Part shown: positions 17,366 to 25,412 of the stretch, in pieces
Numbering within the stretch: the stretch's first letter is position 1
How the letters are laid out: each line of letters starts with the position of its first letter
Assembly: GCA_036489775.1 (NCBI GenBank)
Contig: DASXFC010000034.1
Span: 1 to 64,000, forward strand
Length of the DNA stretch: 64,000 nucleotides
Reading direction: 5' to 3'
DNA from: Bog-473 sp036489775
GTDB taxonomy: Bacteria; Actinomycetota; Acidimicrobiia; Acidimicrobiales; RAAP-2
Made by a program: the position numbers and the translations under genes
Notes under the pieces: model-generated
Seen by the model: only the letters and a program-made list of their open reading frames with translations
Databases searched by the model: none
What the model was told of the DNA's origin: nothing

Positions 17366-18504
17366 GACTGGGCGCCTCCCGTCCCGCCGAGCAGCTCCAC
17401 CGCCGCCGGCGCCATCGCCGCCCCGTCACGCAACACGCACATGCCGGTGACGATCTCGTCGTCCCAATCGGGCCTGAGGGCACCCTCGGGTCCCATCAGG
17501 CCCAACACATTGGCCACGTTGCGGGCGAAGAGGAAGCTGGCGTGCGTTGGCATGCTCGACGGCGGGTTCGTCATACCGACGATGTGCACGCCCTGATGGT
17601 CGACGACCTCGCCGGCCTTGGTGAGTTCGCAGTTGCCACCCTGGTCGGCCGCCATGTCGATGACGACGGCGCCCGGAGCCATCCCCTCCACCATCGAGGT
17701 GGTCAACAAGACGGGTGCCTTACGCCCGGGCACGGCCGCGGTGGTGATCACGACGTCGGAGCGGCCGACCTCCTCGGCCAGGGCGGCGCGCTGGCGGTCG
17801 AGCTCTTCGGGCGTCAGCTCCCGCGCGTACCCGCCCGTGCCCTCAGCCGAGACGCCGGTGTCGACGAAAGTGGCACCGAGGCTCTCGGCCTCCTCCTTGG
17901 CCGCGGCCCGCACGTCGTAGGCCTTGACCATGGCGCCGAGTCGACGCGCCGTGGCGATGGACTGCAGGCCCGCGACCCCGACACCCATGACGAGCACCTT
18001 GGCCGGAGGCACGGTGCCGGCCGCCGTCATGAACATGGGGAAGAACTTGGTCAGTTGGTCGGCTGCCGCCAGACCGGCGCGGTAACCGGACACGGTCGCC
18101 TGGGAGCTGAGCGCATCCATGCCTTGGGCGCGGCTGATGCGGGGCAGCAGGTCGAAGCTGAACACGGTGGCCTTCTTGGCCGCCAACGCCCGCACCGCGT
18201 CCTCGGACTGGCCGACCTGGAAGAAGCTCAGGACAGCGGCGCCATCAGGCAGGGCTTGGGCCTCCTCGGCGCTCGGCGCGTTCACTCGTACCACGAGCCC
18301 TGCGCCGGACAGCGTGGCGGCGGCGTCAGGGGCGACGGTGGCGCCAGCCTCCTTATAGGCGTCGTCGAGGAATTCAGACTCCGCGCCGGCGCCCGCCTGG
18401 ACCCAAATGTCCCAGCCCGCGCCGACCAACTTCTTGACCACGTCCGGCACCAGGCCAACTCGGCGCTCTCCGGGACGGGTCTCCGTGGGGACCGCCAATT
18501 TCAC
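17362..18504 (-). CDS. pntAA: NAD(P) transhydrogenase subunit alpha part 1
   Basis: The 380-residue soluble NAD-binding domain I, related to alanine dehydrogenase. It begins MKLAVPTETRPGERRVGLVP, has KVLVMGVGVAGLQSIATARR as the Rossmann glycine motif, VTTAAVPGRKAPVL, and VIDMAADQGGNCE near the C terminus. It is the first gene of the pntAA-AB-B operon. The GTG start at 18504 lies 69 bp from the end of the SDR gene. An inverted repeat GACCG-GTATT-CGGTC at 18536-18550 lies in the upstream gap and could be an operator. Confidence 0.95.
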   Translation of the reverse strand: MKLAVPTETRPGERRVGLVPDVVKKLVGAGWDIWVQAGAGAESEFLDDAYKEAGATVAPDAAATLSGAGLVVRVNAPSAEEAQALPDGAAVLSFFQVGQSEDAVRALAAKKATVFSFDLLPRISRAQGMDALSSQATVSGYRAGLAAADQLTKFFPMFMTAAGTVPPAKVLVMGVGVAGLQSIATARRLGAMVKAYDVRAAAKEEAESLGATFVDTGVSAEGTGGYARELTPEELDRQRAALAEEVGRSDVVITTAAVPGRKAPVLLTTSMVEGMAPGAVVIDMAADQGGNCELTKAGEVVDHQGVHIVGMTNPPSSMPTHASFLFARNVANVLGLMGPEGALRPDWDDEIVTGMCVLRDGAAMAPAAVELLGGTGGAQS

Positions 18505-18535
18505 GAGCGCTCTGTTTAGCAGCTACGCCCGGACC

Positions 18536-18550
18536 GACCGGTATTCGGTC
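18536..18550. promoter_or_regulatory. inverted repeat upstream of pntAA
   Basis: GACCG-GTATT-CGGTC has perfect 5-bp arms, starting 32 bp before the pntAA start. Similar ACCGACCGGT-type palindromes serve TetR regulators in other bacteria, so an operator role is possible but weakly supported. Confidence 0.3.
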
Positions 18551-18573
18551 AGCTCAACCCGGGTGAGTGTGCC

Positions 18574-19344
18574 TCATTCGGCTCCGCCGCCCTCCTGGGC
18601 CGCCCGTAGGTAGGCGGGCCATTCGCCGCCCCCGTGCAGCACGAGATTCGCCCCCGAGACGTACGAGGACCCCGGGCTGGCCAACCACAGGCACGCCGAG
18701 GCCACGTCGGTCGGCGTGCCCATACGGCCGAGCGGCACCGTCGCCGCCACTCGCTCCAGCCCTCCCGGGCCGCCGTAGAACTCGTCGCCGGCGCCGGTAT
18801 CGAGCAGGCCGGCGGTCACGCAGTTGAGCCGGACCAGCGGTGCCCATTCCACCGCCAGGGTGGTGGTCAGGTTGATGAGACCGGCCTTCGCGGCCCCGTA
18901 GGCGGATGCGCCCGGCGACGGACGCAACCCCGACACGCTGGACACGTTCACGATGCAGCCCCCGTCCTCCTGCACCACCATCACCTTGTGTGCCGACTGT
19001 GCGCACCACAACGGCGCCAGCAAATTCAGGCTGATCACGGCCTCCACGAAGCGGGGCGACATGTCGGCCGCCATGGCATAAGGAGCGCCGCCAGCGTTGT
19101 TCACGAGCACGTCGAGCCGGCCGAAGTGCTCGACCGCCTTGGCCACCACCTTCTCGGCGTCCGCCGGCTTGCGCACGTCGGCGGTCATAAAAACAGCCCC
19201 TTCGACCTCCGCCTCGTGGCGCCCGCAGGCCACGACGTGGGCGCCCGCCCCCACGAAGGCGCGCACGATCTCAGCCCCGACCCCCCGCGACCCGCCGGTC
19301 ACGACGACCACGCGTTCGCTGAAGTCGTACAAGGGCTGCGTCAC
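18574..19344 (-). CDS. short-chain dehydrogenase next to echA20-ipdABC (Rv3549c-like)
   Basis: A 256-residue classical SDR: TGGSRGVG cofactor loop, NNAGG, catalytic Ser in NVSSVSG and the YGAAK Tyr-Lys pair; the C terminus has VSGANLVLHGGGEWPAYL. Position and orientation (divergent from echA20-ipdA-ipdB-ipdC) match the mycobacterial HIP-catabolism locus, where SDR Rv3549c lies beside echA20. It likely acts on a steroid ring C/D intermediate. The GTG start at 19344 has TAGGGT 7 nt upstream and no Shine-Dalgarno, suggesting a leaderless mRNA. Confidence 0.85.
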   Translation of the reverse strand: MTQPLYDFSERVVVVTGGSRGVGAEIVRAFVGAGAHVVACGRHEAEVEGAVFMTADVRKPADAEKVVAKAVEHFGRLDVLVNNAGGAPYAMAADMSPRFVEAVISLNLLAPLWCAQSAHKVMVVQEDGGCIVNVSSVSGLRPSPGASAYGAAKAGLINLTTTLAVEWAPLVRLNCVTAGLLDTGAGDEFYGGPGGLERVAATVPLGRMGTPTDVASACLWLASPGSSYVSGANLVLHGGGEWPAYLRAAQEGGGAE

Positions 19345-19351
19345 GGGCCAA

Positions 19352-19357
19352 ACCCTA
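19352..19357 (-). promoter_or_regulatory. -10 box (TAGGGT) of a leaderless start
   Basis: TAGGGT on the minus strand ends 7 nt before GTG 19344 of the SDR gene, with no ribosome-binding site between them. Confidence 0.45.
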
Positions 19358-19360
19358 CGG

Positions 19361-19378
19361 CAGCCCCAGCCCCAGCCC
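19361..19378. repeat. CAGCCC hexanucleotide repeat (3 copies)
   Basis: Three tandem CAGCCC units lie in the SDR/echA20 intergenic region, next to the proposed SDR promoter. It is a short low-complexity tract with no evident function. Confidence 0.5.
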
Positions 19379-19431
19379 CCGCCCCGGTGTTGGCCCTGCC
19401 CAGTGCGCTGACCTAAGTTCCCAACGGGTTT

Positions 19432-19446
19432 CTGACGCGGCGTCAG
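19432..19446. promoter_or_regulatory. palindromic operator candidate CTGACG-CGG-CGTCAG
   Basis: A perfect palindrome with 6-bp arms and a 3-bp spacer, ending 61 bp before echA20 and between the divergent SDR and echA20-ipdABC. The same arms recur at 35174-35188 and, with one outer base changed, at 44998-45012. A TetR-like dimer is the natural candidate binder. Confidence 0.65.
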
Positions 19447-19507
19447 CACCCGAACCCGGGGAAACGCCCCCGTTGAACGACCATCGACCGAGGAGACCGG
19501 CCGCCCC

Positions 19508-20266
19508 ATGCCCATCGACGTGGTCCAGGAGCACGAAGGGATCGCCGAGGTCGTAATAGACCACCCTCCGGTCAACGCCCTCGATGTGGCCGGCTGGTTC
19601 GCCCTGGCCGACGCCCTCCTCGCGGCCGGTCGTGTCCCTACCAATCGGGTCGTGATCTTGCGGGCCACCGGGCGTGGCTTCTGCGCCGGCGTCGACATCA
19701 AGGAGATCAACGCCAAGGGCGACGAGGCGTTGGTCGGCGTGAACCGCGGCTGCGCCGCCGCCTTCGCCGCCGTCTACGACTGCGAGGTCCCCGTCATCGC
19801 GGCGGTCCAGGGCTTCTGCCTGGGTGGCGGCATCGGCCTGGCCGGCAACGCCGACATGGTGATCGCCTCCGTGGACGCCACCTTCGGGCTGCCCGAGGTC
19901 GACCGCGGCGCGCTCGGCGCCGCCACCCACCTCGCCCGGCTCGTCCCCCAACACGCCATGCGCAAGATGGTCTACACGGCCAAGCCGATCACCGCCGCCG
20001 AGCTCGCCTCCTATGGCTCGGTGGCCGCCGTGGTCCCGCCGGACCGCCTCCAGGCGTCCGCACTCGAGCTGGCCGCTGAGATCGCGACCAAGAGCCCGAC
20101 CATCATCCGCCGCGCCAAGGAGTCGCTGAACGGCATCGATCCCGTCGACGTCAAGCGCTCCTACCGCTTCGAGCAGGGCTTCACGTACGAGCTGCACGTG
20201 CGCGGCGTGGCCGACGAGCAACGGGCCGCCTTCGTCGAGAAGCGCGACGCCGACACCTCGAAATGA
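19508..20266 (+). CDS. echA20: EchA20-like enoyl-CoA hydratase family hydrolase
   Basis: A 252-residue crotonase-fold protein (VVIDHPPVNALD, GRGFCAGVDIKEI, VQGFCLGGGIGLAGNADMV, TFGLPEVDRG). Directly coupled to ipdA by ATGA and followed by ipdB and ipdC, it matches EchA20 of the mycobacterial HIP pathway, which opens a steroid ring by hydrolysis of HIEC-CoA. The start at ATG 19508 has AGGAGACC upstream. Identity rests on the neighbourhood as much as on sequence, since crotonases are a large family. Confidence 0.85.
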   Translation: MPIDVVQEHEGIAEVVIDHPPVNALDVAGWFALADALLAAGRVPTNRVVILRATGRGFCAGVDIKEINAKGDEALVGVNRGCAAAFAAVYDCEVPVIAAVQGFCLGGGIGLAGNADMVIASVDATFGLPEVDRGALGAATHLARLVPQHAMRKMVYTAKPITAAELASYGSVAAVVPPDRLQASALELAAEIATKSPTIIRRAKESLNGIDPVDVKRSYRFEQGFTYELHVRGVADEQRAAFVEKRDADTSK

Positions 20267-21156
20267 GCGACAAGTCCACGACCGTCGACGACATCGTCGG
20301 CGAGCTCCGCTCGGGCATGACCATTGGCATCGGTGGCTGGGGCTCGCGCCGCAAGCCGATGGCCGTCGTGCGCGCGCTCTGCCGCTCCGATCTCACTGAC
20401 CTCACCGTCGTGGCCTACGGCGGCCCCGACGTGGGCCTGCTCTGCGCCACCGGCAAGGTGCGCAAGGTCGTGTGCGGATTCGTGACGCTCGACTCCATCG
20501 CCCTGGACCCACACTGGCGGGCCGCTCGCCAGCACGGCCACGTCGAGGTGATGGAAGTGGACGAAGGGATGTTCTTCCTCGGCCTCCAGGCAGCGGCCTG
20601 GCGGGTGCCCTTCCTGCCCACCCGGGCCGGCCTCGGCTCCGACGTCCTCGCCATCGACCCCGACCTGCGCCTCGTCCGCTCGCCCTACGGCGTGGGCAGC
20701 CCGTACCTGACCGACTCGTCCGACGCCGACGTCGAGCTGCTGGCCATGCCCGCCCTGCACCTCGACGCGGCGATCGTCCACGTCAACCGCGCCGACACCG
20801 CCGGCAACGGGCAGATCCTGAGCCCCGACCCCTTCTTCGACGCTCTCTTCCTCGGTGCCGCCGAGCGGCGCTTCCTCACTACCGAACGCATCGTCCCCAA
20901 CGGCGAGCTGGCCGACGAGACCCACCCGCTGTCGAACGTGACGATCCATCGCATGCTCACCGACGGGGTGGCCGAGACGCGGGGCGGCGCGCACTTCACC
21001 GCCAACCCGCCCGACTACGGGCGCGATGAGGCCTTCCAGAAGGAGTACGCGGCGGCCGCCTCTGACCCCGCCGAGTGGGAGGCGTTCGCCAAGCGGTACG
21101 TCTTCGTACCCGAGGACGAGTACCAGGCCCGCGTACAGGAACGGCGGGGCCAATGA
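20263..21156 (+). CDS. ipdA: IpdA, CoA-transferase-fold ring-opening hydrolase subunit alpha
   Basis: A 297-residue CoA-transferase family I alpha-type protein. The segments LRSGMTIGIGGWGSRRKPM, LTVVAYGGPDVGLLCATGKV, FLPTRAGLGSDVL and GGAHFTANPPDYGRDE agree with remembered mycobacterial IpdA. IpdAB is not a transferase but hydrolyses COCHEA-CoA, opening the last steroid ring. The gene overlaps echA20 (ATGA) and ipdB (ATGA), so the subunits are made together. Expected to be cytoplasmic as an alpha2beta2 complex. Confidence 0.92.
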   Translation: MSDKSTTVDDIVGELRSGMTIGIGGWGSRRKPMAVVRALCRSDLTDLTVVAYGGPDVGLLCATGKVRKVVCGFVTLDSIALDPHWRAARQHGHVEVMEVDEGMFFLGLQAAAWRVPFLPTRAGLGSDVLAIDPDLRLVRSPYGVGSPYLTDSSDADVELLAMPALHLDAAIVHVNRADTAGNGQILSPDPFFDALFLGAAERRFLTTERIVPNGELADETHPLSNVTIHRMLTDGVAETRGGAHFTANPPDYGRDEAFQKEYAAAASDPAEWEAFAKRYVFVPEDEYQARVQERRGQ

Positions 21157-21941
21157 GCGACGACATAATCGAACCAGGCGGCTCCGGCGTCACCCGGGCC
21201 GAGTCCTGCGTGATCGCCTGCGCCGACGCCTGGCGCGACGCGGGCGAGATCATGGTGAGCCCCTTCGGGACCATCCCTGCGATCGGCGCCCGCCTGGCCA
21301 AGCTGTCGTTCGCTCCCGACCTGGTGCTCACCGACGGCGAGGCCGCCCTCATGCTCGGAGCGCCCCCGATCGCCACACGCCCGAACGAGCTGGTGCGCGA
21401 GGCGGCCATGCCATACCGCAGCGTGTTCGATGTGGTGTGGTCGGGCCGGCGCCACATCATGATGATGGCGAGCCAGATCGATCGCACCGGCAACCAGAAC
21501 ATCTCCGCCGTCGGCCCCCACGATCATCCCAAGGTGCAGCTCGTGGGTGTGCGTGGCGCGCCCGGCAACTCGGTCAACCATCCGACGAGTTATTGGGTGC
21601 CCGATCACAGCCCGCGCACCTTCGTCGAGCACGTCGACGTCGTATGCGGCGTCGGGTACGGCCGCGCCGCAGCCGCCGGGCCAGGCGCCTTGCGCTTCCA
21701 CGACGTCCGCCGCGTCGTCTCCAATCTCGGGGTGTTCGACTTCGAGACGCCACAACGCACCATGCGGCTGCGCTCGTACCACCCCGGCGTCGGGATCGAC
21801 GACATCGTCGCAGCGACGGGCTTCGAGCTCATCGTGGAGGACGACGTGGACGAGACGCGCCTGCCGAGCCCCGCCGAGCTCGACCTCATCCGCGTCGTGC
21901 TCGACCCCGGCTCGCTGCGCGACCGCGAGGTGCGGACCTGA
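21153..21941 (+). CDS. ipdB: IpdB, ring-opening hydrolase subunit beta
   Basis: A 262-residue CoA-transferase-fold beta subunit: AGEIMVSPFGTIPAIGARLA, LVLTDGEA, QIDRTGNQNISAVGP, GVRGAPGNSVNHPTSYWV, VVSNLGVFDFETP and the C-terminal DPGSLRDREVRT. These closely follow mycobacterial IpdB as I recall it. With IpdA it hydrolyses COCHEA-CoA in ring C degradation. ATG 21153 overlaps the ipdA stop; a longer frame upstream lies inside ipdA and is not used. Confidence 0.92.
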   Translation: MSDDIIEPGGSGVTRAESCVIACADAWRDAGEIMVSPFGTIPAIGARLAKLSFAPDLVLTDGEAALMLGAPPIATRPNELVREAAMPYRSVFDVVWSGRRHIMMMASQIDRTGNQNISAVGPHDHPKVQLVGVRGAPGNSVNHPTSYWVPDHSPRTFVEHVDVVCGVGYGRAAAAGPGALRFHDVRRVVSNLGVFDFETPQRTMRLRSYHPGVGIDDIVAATGFELIVEDDVDETRLPSPAELDLIRVVLDPGSLRDREVRT

Positions 21942-21979
21942 CCGGCCCCGGTCCGGGCACCGACGGCGCTCCGGCCCCG

Positions 21980-23047
21980 TTGCACCCCGCGCTGCACACC
22001 GCGTTCTGCGAGCGGCTCGGCGTGCGCTACCCGCTCGTCCAGACCGGGATGGGCTGGGTGGCCGGGCCCCGGCTCGTCGCCGCCACCTGCGAAGCCGGCG
22101 GCCTCGGCGTCCTCGCGTCGGCCACCATGAGCCTCGACCAGCTGGCCGCGGCCATCGCCGAGGTGCGCAGCCGAACCTCGGCGCCCTTCGGGGTCAACCT
22201 GCGCACGGATGTTGCCGATGTGGGCGACCGGATCGACCTCATGATCGAGACCGGCGCAACCGTCGCCAGCTTCGCCCAGGCGCCCAACCCCGCCCTCGTG
22301 AAGCGCTGCAAGGAGGCCGGCCTCTTCGTCATGCCGACCGTCGGCGCCCGTCGGCACGCCGAGAAGGTGGCCGAGTGGGGCGTGGACGCCGTCATCGCCC
22401 AGGGAGCCGAAGGGGGTGGCCACACCGGCAACGTGCCCACGACGCTCCTGTTGCCCCAGGTCGTCGACGCCGTGGGGGATCGCGTGCTCGTCCTCGGGGC
22501 GGGTGGATTCTTCAGCGGCCAGGGCCTGGTCGCTGCGCTGGCCTACGGCGCCGCCGGCGTGGCCATGGGCACCCGCTTCCTGCTGTCGGCCGAGAGCCGC
22601 GTGCCCGACGCGGTGAAGGGTCTCTACCTGGGCACGCCCGTCACCGGGACCGTCGTCACCACCAAGGTCGACGGCGCCCCCCAGCGCGTCGTGCGTACCG
22701 AGCTGGTCGACCACCTGGAGTCACAGTCGTGGTTGCGCGCACTCCCCCGCGCCGTGCGCAGCGCGCTCACTTTCCGCAAGGAGAGCGGATCCACGCTGCG
22801 CTCCTTGTTGCGCGAGGGACGCGCCTTGAAGGCGGGCAACGAACTCACCTGGGCCCAGGTGGTGATGGCAGCCAACGCGCCGGTGATGACGAAGGCCGCG
22901 CTTGTCGACGGCCGCACAGACGTCGGCGTACTTCCGACGGGTCAAGTTGTGGGCGTGCTCGAATCGCTCCCGCCCGTGGCGGAGATCATCGACGGCATCA
23001 TGTCCGCGGCCGACGCTCGCTTGCGCAGCTGGAAGACTGAGTCCTAA
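21980..23047 (+). CDS. ipdC: IpdC, nitronate monooxygenase-fold flavoprotein
   Basis: A 355-residue FMN TIM-barrel protein of the 2-nitropropane dioxygenase type: VQTGMGWVAGPRLVAATCEAG, FGVNLRTDVAD, AQGAEGGGHTGNVPTTLLLP, GAGGFFSGQGLVAALAYGA and MGTRFLLSAE. It corresponds to IpdC, which oxidises a CoA-linked ring C/D intermediate to HIEC-CoA before EchA20. No ATG or GTG start precedes the domain. TTG 21980 gives 355 residues, the remembered mycobacterial length, but has no clear ribosome-binding site. CTG 21938, which overlaps the ipdB stop and has GAGG upstream, is the alternative. Its stop overlaps that of the convergent HTH gene. Confidence 0.88.
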   Translation: MHPALHTAFCERLGVRYPLVQTGMGWVAGPRLVAATCEAGGLGVLASATMSLDQLAAAIAEVRSRTSAPFGVNLRTDVADVGDRIDLMIETGATVASFAQAPNPALVKRCKEAGLFVMPTVGARRHAEKVAEWGVDAVIAQGAEGGGHTGNVPTTLLLPQVVDAVGDRVLVLGAGGFFSGQGLVAALAYGAAGVAMGTRFLLSAESRVPDAVKGLYLGTPVTGTVVTTKVDGAPQRVVRTELVDHLESQSWLRALPRAVRSALTFRKESGSTLRSLLREGRALKAGNELTWAQVVMAANAPVMTKAALVDGRTDVGVLPTGQVVGVLESLPPVAEIIDGIMSAADARLRSWKTES

Positions 23048-23517
23048 TCCGAGTTCGAGTTCGAGTCCGCTGCCGCGTTGCCCTGCGCGACGCGGCGCAG
23101 CAGGTTCGAGACCCGCTGGTGCGTCACACCGAACAGATGGGCGATGCTCGGGATGCTCTGGCCCTCGGCCCGGAGAGCCACGACCAGGGAGCGCCGCAGG
23201 TAGCCACTCGCCTCGGACTGCCGGCGCAGAATGGTGCTCACCAGCTGCACCGTGCCCGGCTCGTCCTCGTCGCCGAGGATCGCCTTCCATTCCCGCCCGT
23301 TCTCCCGGGCGAGACGTACGTCGGCGATCCGCTTGGCCAATAGACGCTCGCTCTCGGCGTTTTCCCGCAGCACCGACTCCAGCTCGGCCAGCGCCTTGAG
23401 GACGTCGTCGGACCCAGTCCCGATCCCGCTCCCGTGGTCACTCTGGTCCGGCATTGAGTTTCTTGCTCCTTGCTGCTGCTCATCTTGGCGCAACTCAGAA
23501 ACATCCGAGGCCAACAT
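23044..23517 (-). CDS. small protein with coiled coil and C-terminal HTH
   Basis: 157 residues. A charged helical N-terminal half (DDVLKALAELESVLRENAES) is followed by a C-terminal helix-turn-helix (IPSIAHLFGVTHQRVSNLLRR) of the sigma-region-4 or AsnC-like kind. The C terminus is a short Asn-Ser repeat encoded by a GAGTTC hexamer repeat. It may be a DNA-binding regulator of the adjoining steroid genes, but this is unproven. ATG 23517 has GGAGGGACC upstream; ATG 23454 with AAGGAG is also plausible. The stop overlaps that of ipdC (CTAA). Confidence 0.65.
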   Translation of the reverse strand: MLASDVSELRQDEQQQGARNSMPDQSDHGSGIGTGSDDVLKALAELESVLRENAESERLLAKRIADVRLARENGREWKAILGDEDEPGTVQLVSTILRRQSEASGYLRRSLVVALRAEGQSIPSIAHLFGVTHQRVSNLLRRVAQGNAAADSNSNSD

Positions 23518-23680
23518 GTATTTGGTCCCTCCAATCGCAGCGTCGTTCCGTTCGTAGCGTCGAACCGTGCCGAGCCCGAATAAGACGACTCACGCGTACC
23601 CGCCAGCCTAAGCAAGGCACTGCACTCGTTTGACGTCATCCGTCCCAATACCCCAAAGGTCGGGGATCACACACGGTGTG

Positions 23681-23729
23681 CAAAAACCCCGCCTGGGGAG
23701 CGGGAAACCCGCCTGCTACCAGGGTTTTA
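23681..23729 (-). terminator. nested hairpin terminator after the fadA6-DUF35-ltp operon
   Basis: On the minus strand the RNA can form AAAACCC...GGGGTTTTT with an inner GCGGG-TTT-CCCGC hairpin and a run of five T at the 3' side. It begins at the stop codon of the ltp gene (23727-23729). It fits an intrinsic terminator between that operon and the HTH gene. Confidence 0.55.
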
Positions 23730-24947
23730 GCGACTGAGGACGACCGACGATCCGTGGCCGAACAGTCCCTGGTTGGCCGTTACGGCCACCCGCGCACCCT
23801 CCACCTGGTGCCCGGTGGCGTCGCCGCGCAGCTGCCAGACGCACTCACAGACCTGCGCGATGGCCTGGGCGGGAATGGCTTCACCGAAGCACGAGAGGCC
23901 ACCGGAGGGGTTGACGGGGACCCGCCCGCCAAGTGTGGTGGCGCCGTCGCGGAGCAGCTTCTCCGCCTCGCCCTCGCCACACAGGCCGATGTCCTCGTAC
24001 CAGTCGAGCTCGAGCGCGGATGAGAGGTCGTACACCTCGGCCAGGCTGACGTCCTCGGGGCCGATGCCCGCCTCGGCGTAGGCGGCCGTGGCGATCGAGG
24101 GGCGGAACCCGCCGAGGACCGAGTCTCCGGCCTGTCCCGCCAAGGCGGCGGCCGAGTCGGTGGCGAAGTTCGGCATCTCGATCACCGTGTTGGGGAACGA
24201 CGGCGTCACTGTCGAGACGGCGTCGATGGTGACGAGCGGCGCCGCTCCGTTCCCATGGCGACGGGCGAAGTCCATGCTCGAGAGCACCAACGCCGCGCCG
24301 CCGTCGGACGTGGCGCAGATCTCGAGCAGGCGGAGCGGATCGGCCACCATCGGCGAGGCGAGCACCTCCTCGACCGTGACCTCCTTGCGGTAACGCGCGT
24401 ACGGATTCGCCAAGCCATGGCGGGCGTTCTTCACCTTGACCTGTGCGAAGTCCTCTTCGCTGGCCCCAAAGCGGTCCATGCGTCGGCGCGCGTACAACGC
24501 GAAGTAGGTCGGGTTCGTCGCGCCCATCAAGTGGAAGCGCAGCCAGTCCGGGTCGTCTTTCCGGTCGCCGCCGCCGACCGGCGCGAAGAACCCCTTCGGA
24601 GTCGTGTCGGCACCGACCACCAACGCGACGTCACAGAGCCCAGCCAGGATCTGCGCCCGGGCACTGCCGATCGCCGCGGCGCCCGAAGCGCACGCCGCGT
24701 AGACGCTCGAGACGCGTGCACCCGTCCAACCGAGCGCCTGGGCGAAGGTCGCCCCCGAGACGAAGCCGGGGTACCCGTTGCGGATCGTGTCGGCCCCCGA
24801 GACGAACTGCATGTCGCGCCACGTCAGCCCCGCGTCGTCCAGGGCGTCGCGCGCCGCCGCCAACCCGTACTCGACGAAGGGCCGGCCCCATTTGCCCCAC
24901 TCGTGCATGCCCGCGCCCAGGACCGCCACCTTCTTGTCGTCGGCCAC
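23727..24947 (-). CDS. Ltp-type thiolase-fold protein (lipid-transfer / aldolase partner)
   Basis: A 406-residue SCP-x/Ltp-like thiolase-fold protein: VAVLGAGMHEWGKWG, VSSVYAACASGAAAIGSARA (a cysteine at the thiolase nucleophile region), CDVALVVGADTTP, ICATSDGGAALVLSS, VSLAEVYDLSSALELDW and VPVNPSGGLSCFGEAI. Family members with DUF35 partners cleave steroid side chains or thiolyse large CoA esters. The GTG start at 24947 has GGAGGG 7 nt upstream and follows the DUF35 gene directly. It is the last gene of a leftward three-gene operon. Confidence 0.85.
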   Translation of the reverse strand: MADDKKVAVLGAGMHEWGKWGRPFVEYGLAAARDALDDAGLTWRDMQFVSGADTIRNGYPGFVSGATFAQALGWTGARVSSVYAACASGAAAIGSARAQILAGLCDVALVVGADTTPKGFFAPVGGGDRKDDPDWLRFHLMGATNPTYFALYARRRMDRFGASEEDFAQVKVKNARHGLANPYARYRKEVTVEEVLASPMVADPLRLLEICATSDGGAALVLSSMDFARRHGNGAAPLVTIDAVSTVTPSFPNTVIEMPNFATDSAAALAGQAGDSVLGGFRPSIATAAYAEAGIGPEDVSLAEVYDLSSALELDWYEDIGLCGEGEAEKLLRDGATTLGGRVPVNPSGGLSCFGEAIPAQAIAQVCECVWQLRGDATGHQVEGARVAVTANQGLFGHGSSVVLSR

Positions 24948-24950
24948 CGT

Positions 24951-25412
24951 TCAGCCCTCCCTGCCGGTGGTCGACGCGGCGCCGACCGGCTGCCATTTCC
25001 ACACCAGGTAGTCGCAGTCGCCCTCCGAGTAGAGCGTGTCGACCACCAGCTCGACCTCATCGCCCACGGCGAGGTCTTCGACCGTGACGCCCGGAACGAC
25101 CTGGCCCATCACCACGAGCTTCTCGGCCGCCAATTCGACGGCGACCAGGCAGAACGGCACGTAGGGGTCGGCCGCCATGTACGGCGGGGGCGGTTGGTAG
25201 CGGGCGTCGGTGTAGGACCAGATGCGGCCGCGGCGCGAGAGCTCGACCGTCTCGAAGGCCGTCGAGGCACAGTCGGGGTTCCTGCAGTAGCTGCGCTCCG
25301 CGGGGAAGGCAAAGGTGCCACACCCTTCGCAGCGCGACCCGAGGAGCGCCGGGTCGCGACCGTCCTGGCCGGTGGTGAACCAGCCCTCAATCGCCGCAGT
25401 GGCAGTGCCCAT
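24951..25412 (-). CDS. DUF35 OB-fold protein with zinc ribbon
   Basis: 153 residues. The zinc ribbon is RCEGCGTFAFP followed by YCRNPDC, then an OB-fold (GRIWSYTDARYQPPPPY, FCLVAVELAAEKLVVMGQV, VGDEVELVVDTLY). The ATG at 25412 overlaps the stop of the upstream thiolase as TGATG, and the gene is followed by an Ltp-type protein, so it is the likely partner of that protein. It is the third DUF35 member in this window and, like the one at 5487, keeps its cysteines. Confidence 0.88.
   Translation of the reverse strand: MGTATAAIEGWFTTGQDGRDPALLGSRCEGCGTFAFPAERSYCRNPDCASTAFETVELSRRGRIWSYTDARYQPPPPYMAADPYVPFCLVAVELAAEKLVVMGQVVPGVTVEDLAVGDEVELVVDTLYSEGDCDYLVWKWQPVGAASTTGREG

Noticed and set aside
23625..23640. 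TTGACGTCAT upstream of the HTH gene as a promoter -35 or operator
   Set aside because: It lacks the spacer of the three good sites and a matching -10 is not visible.
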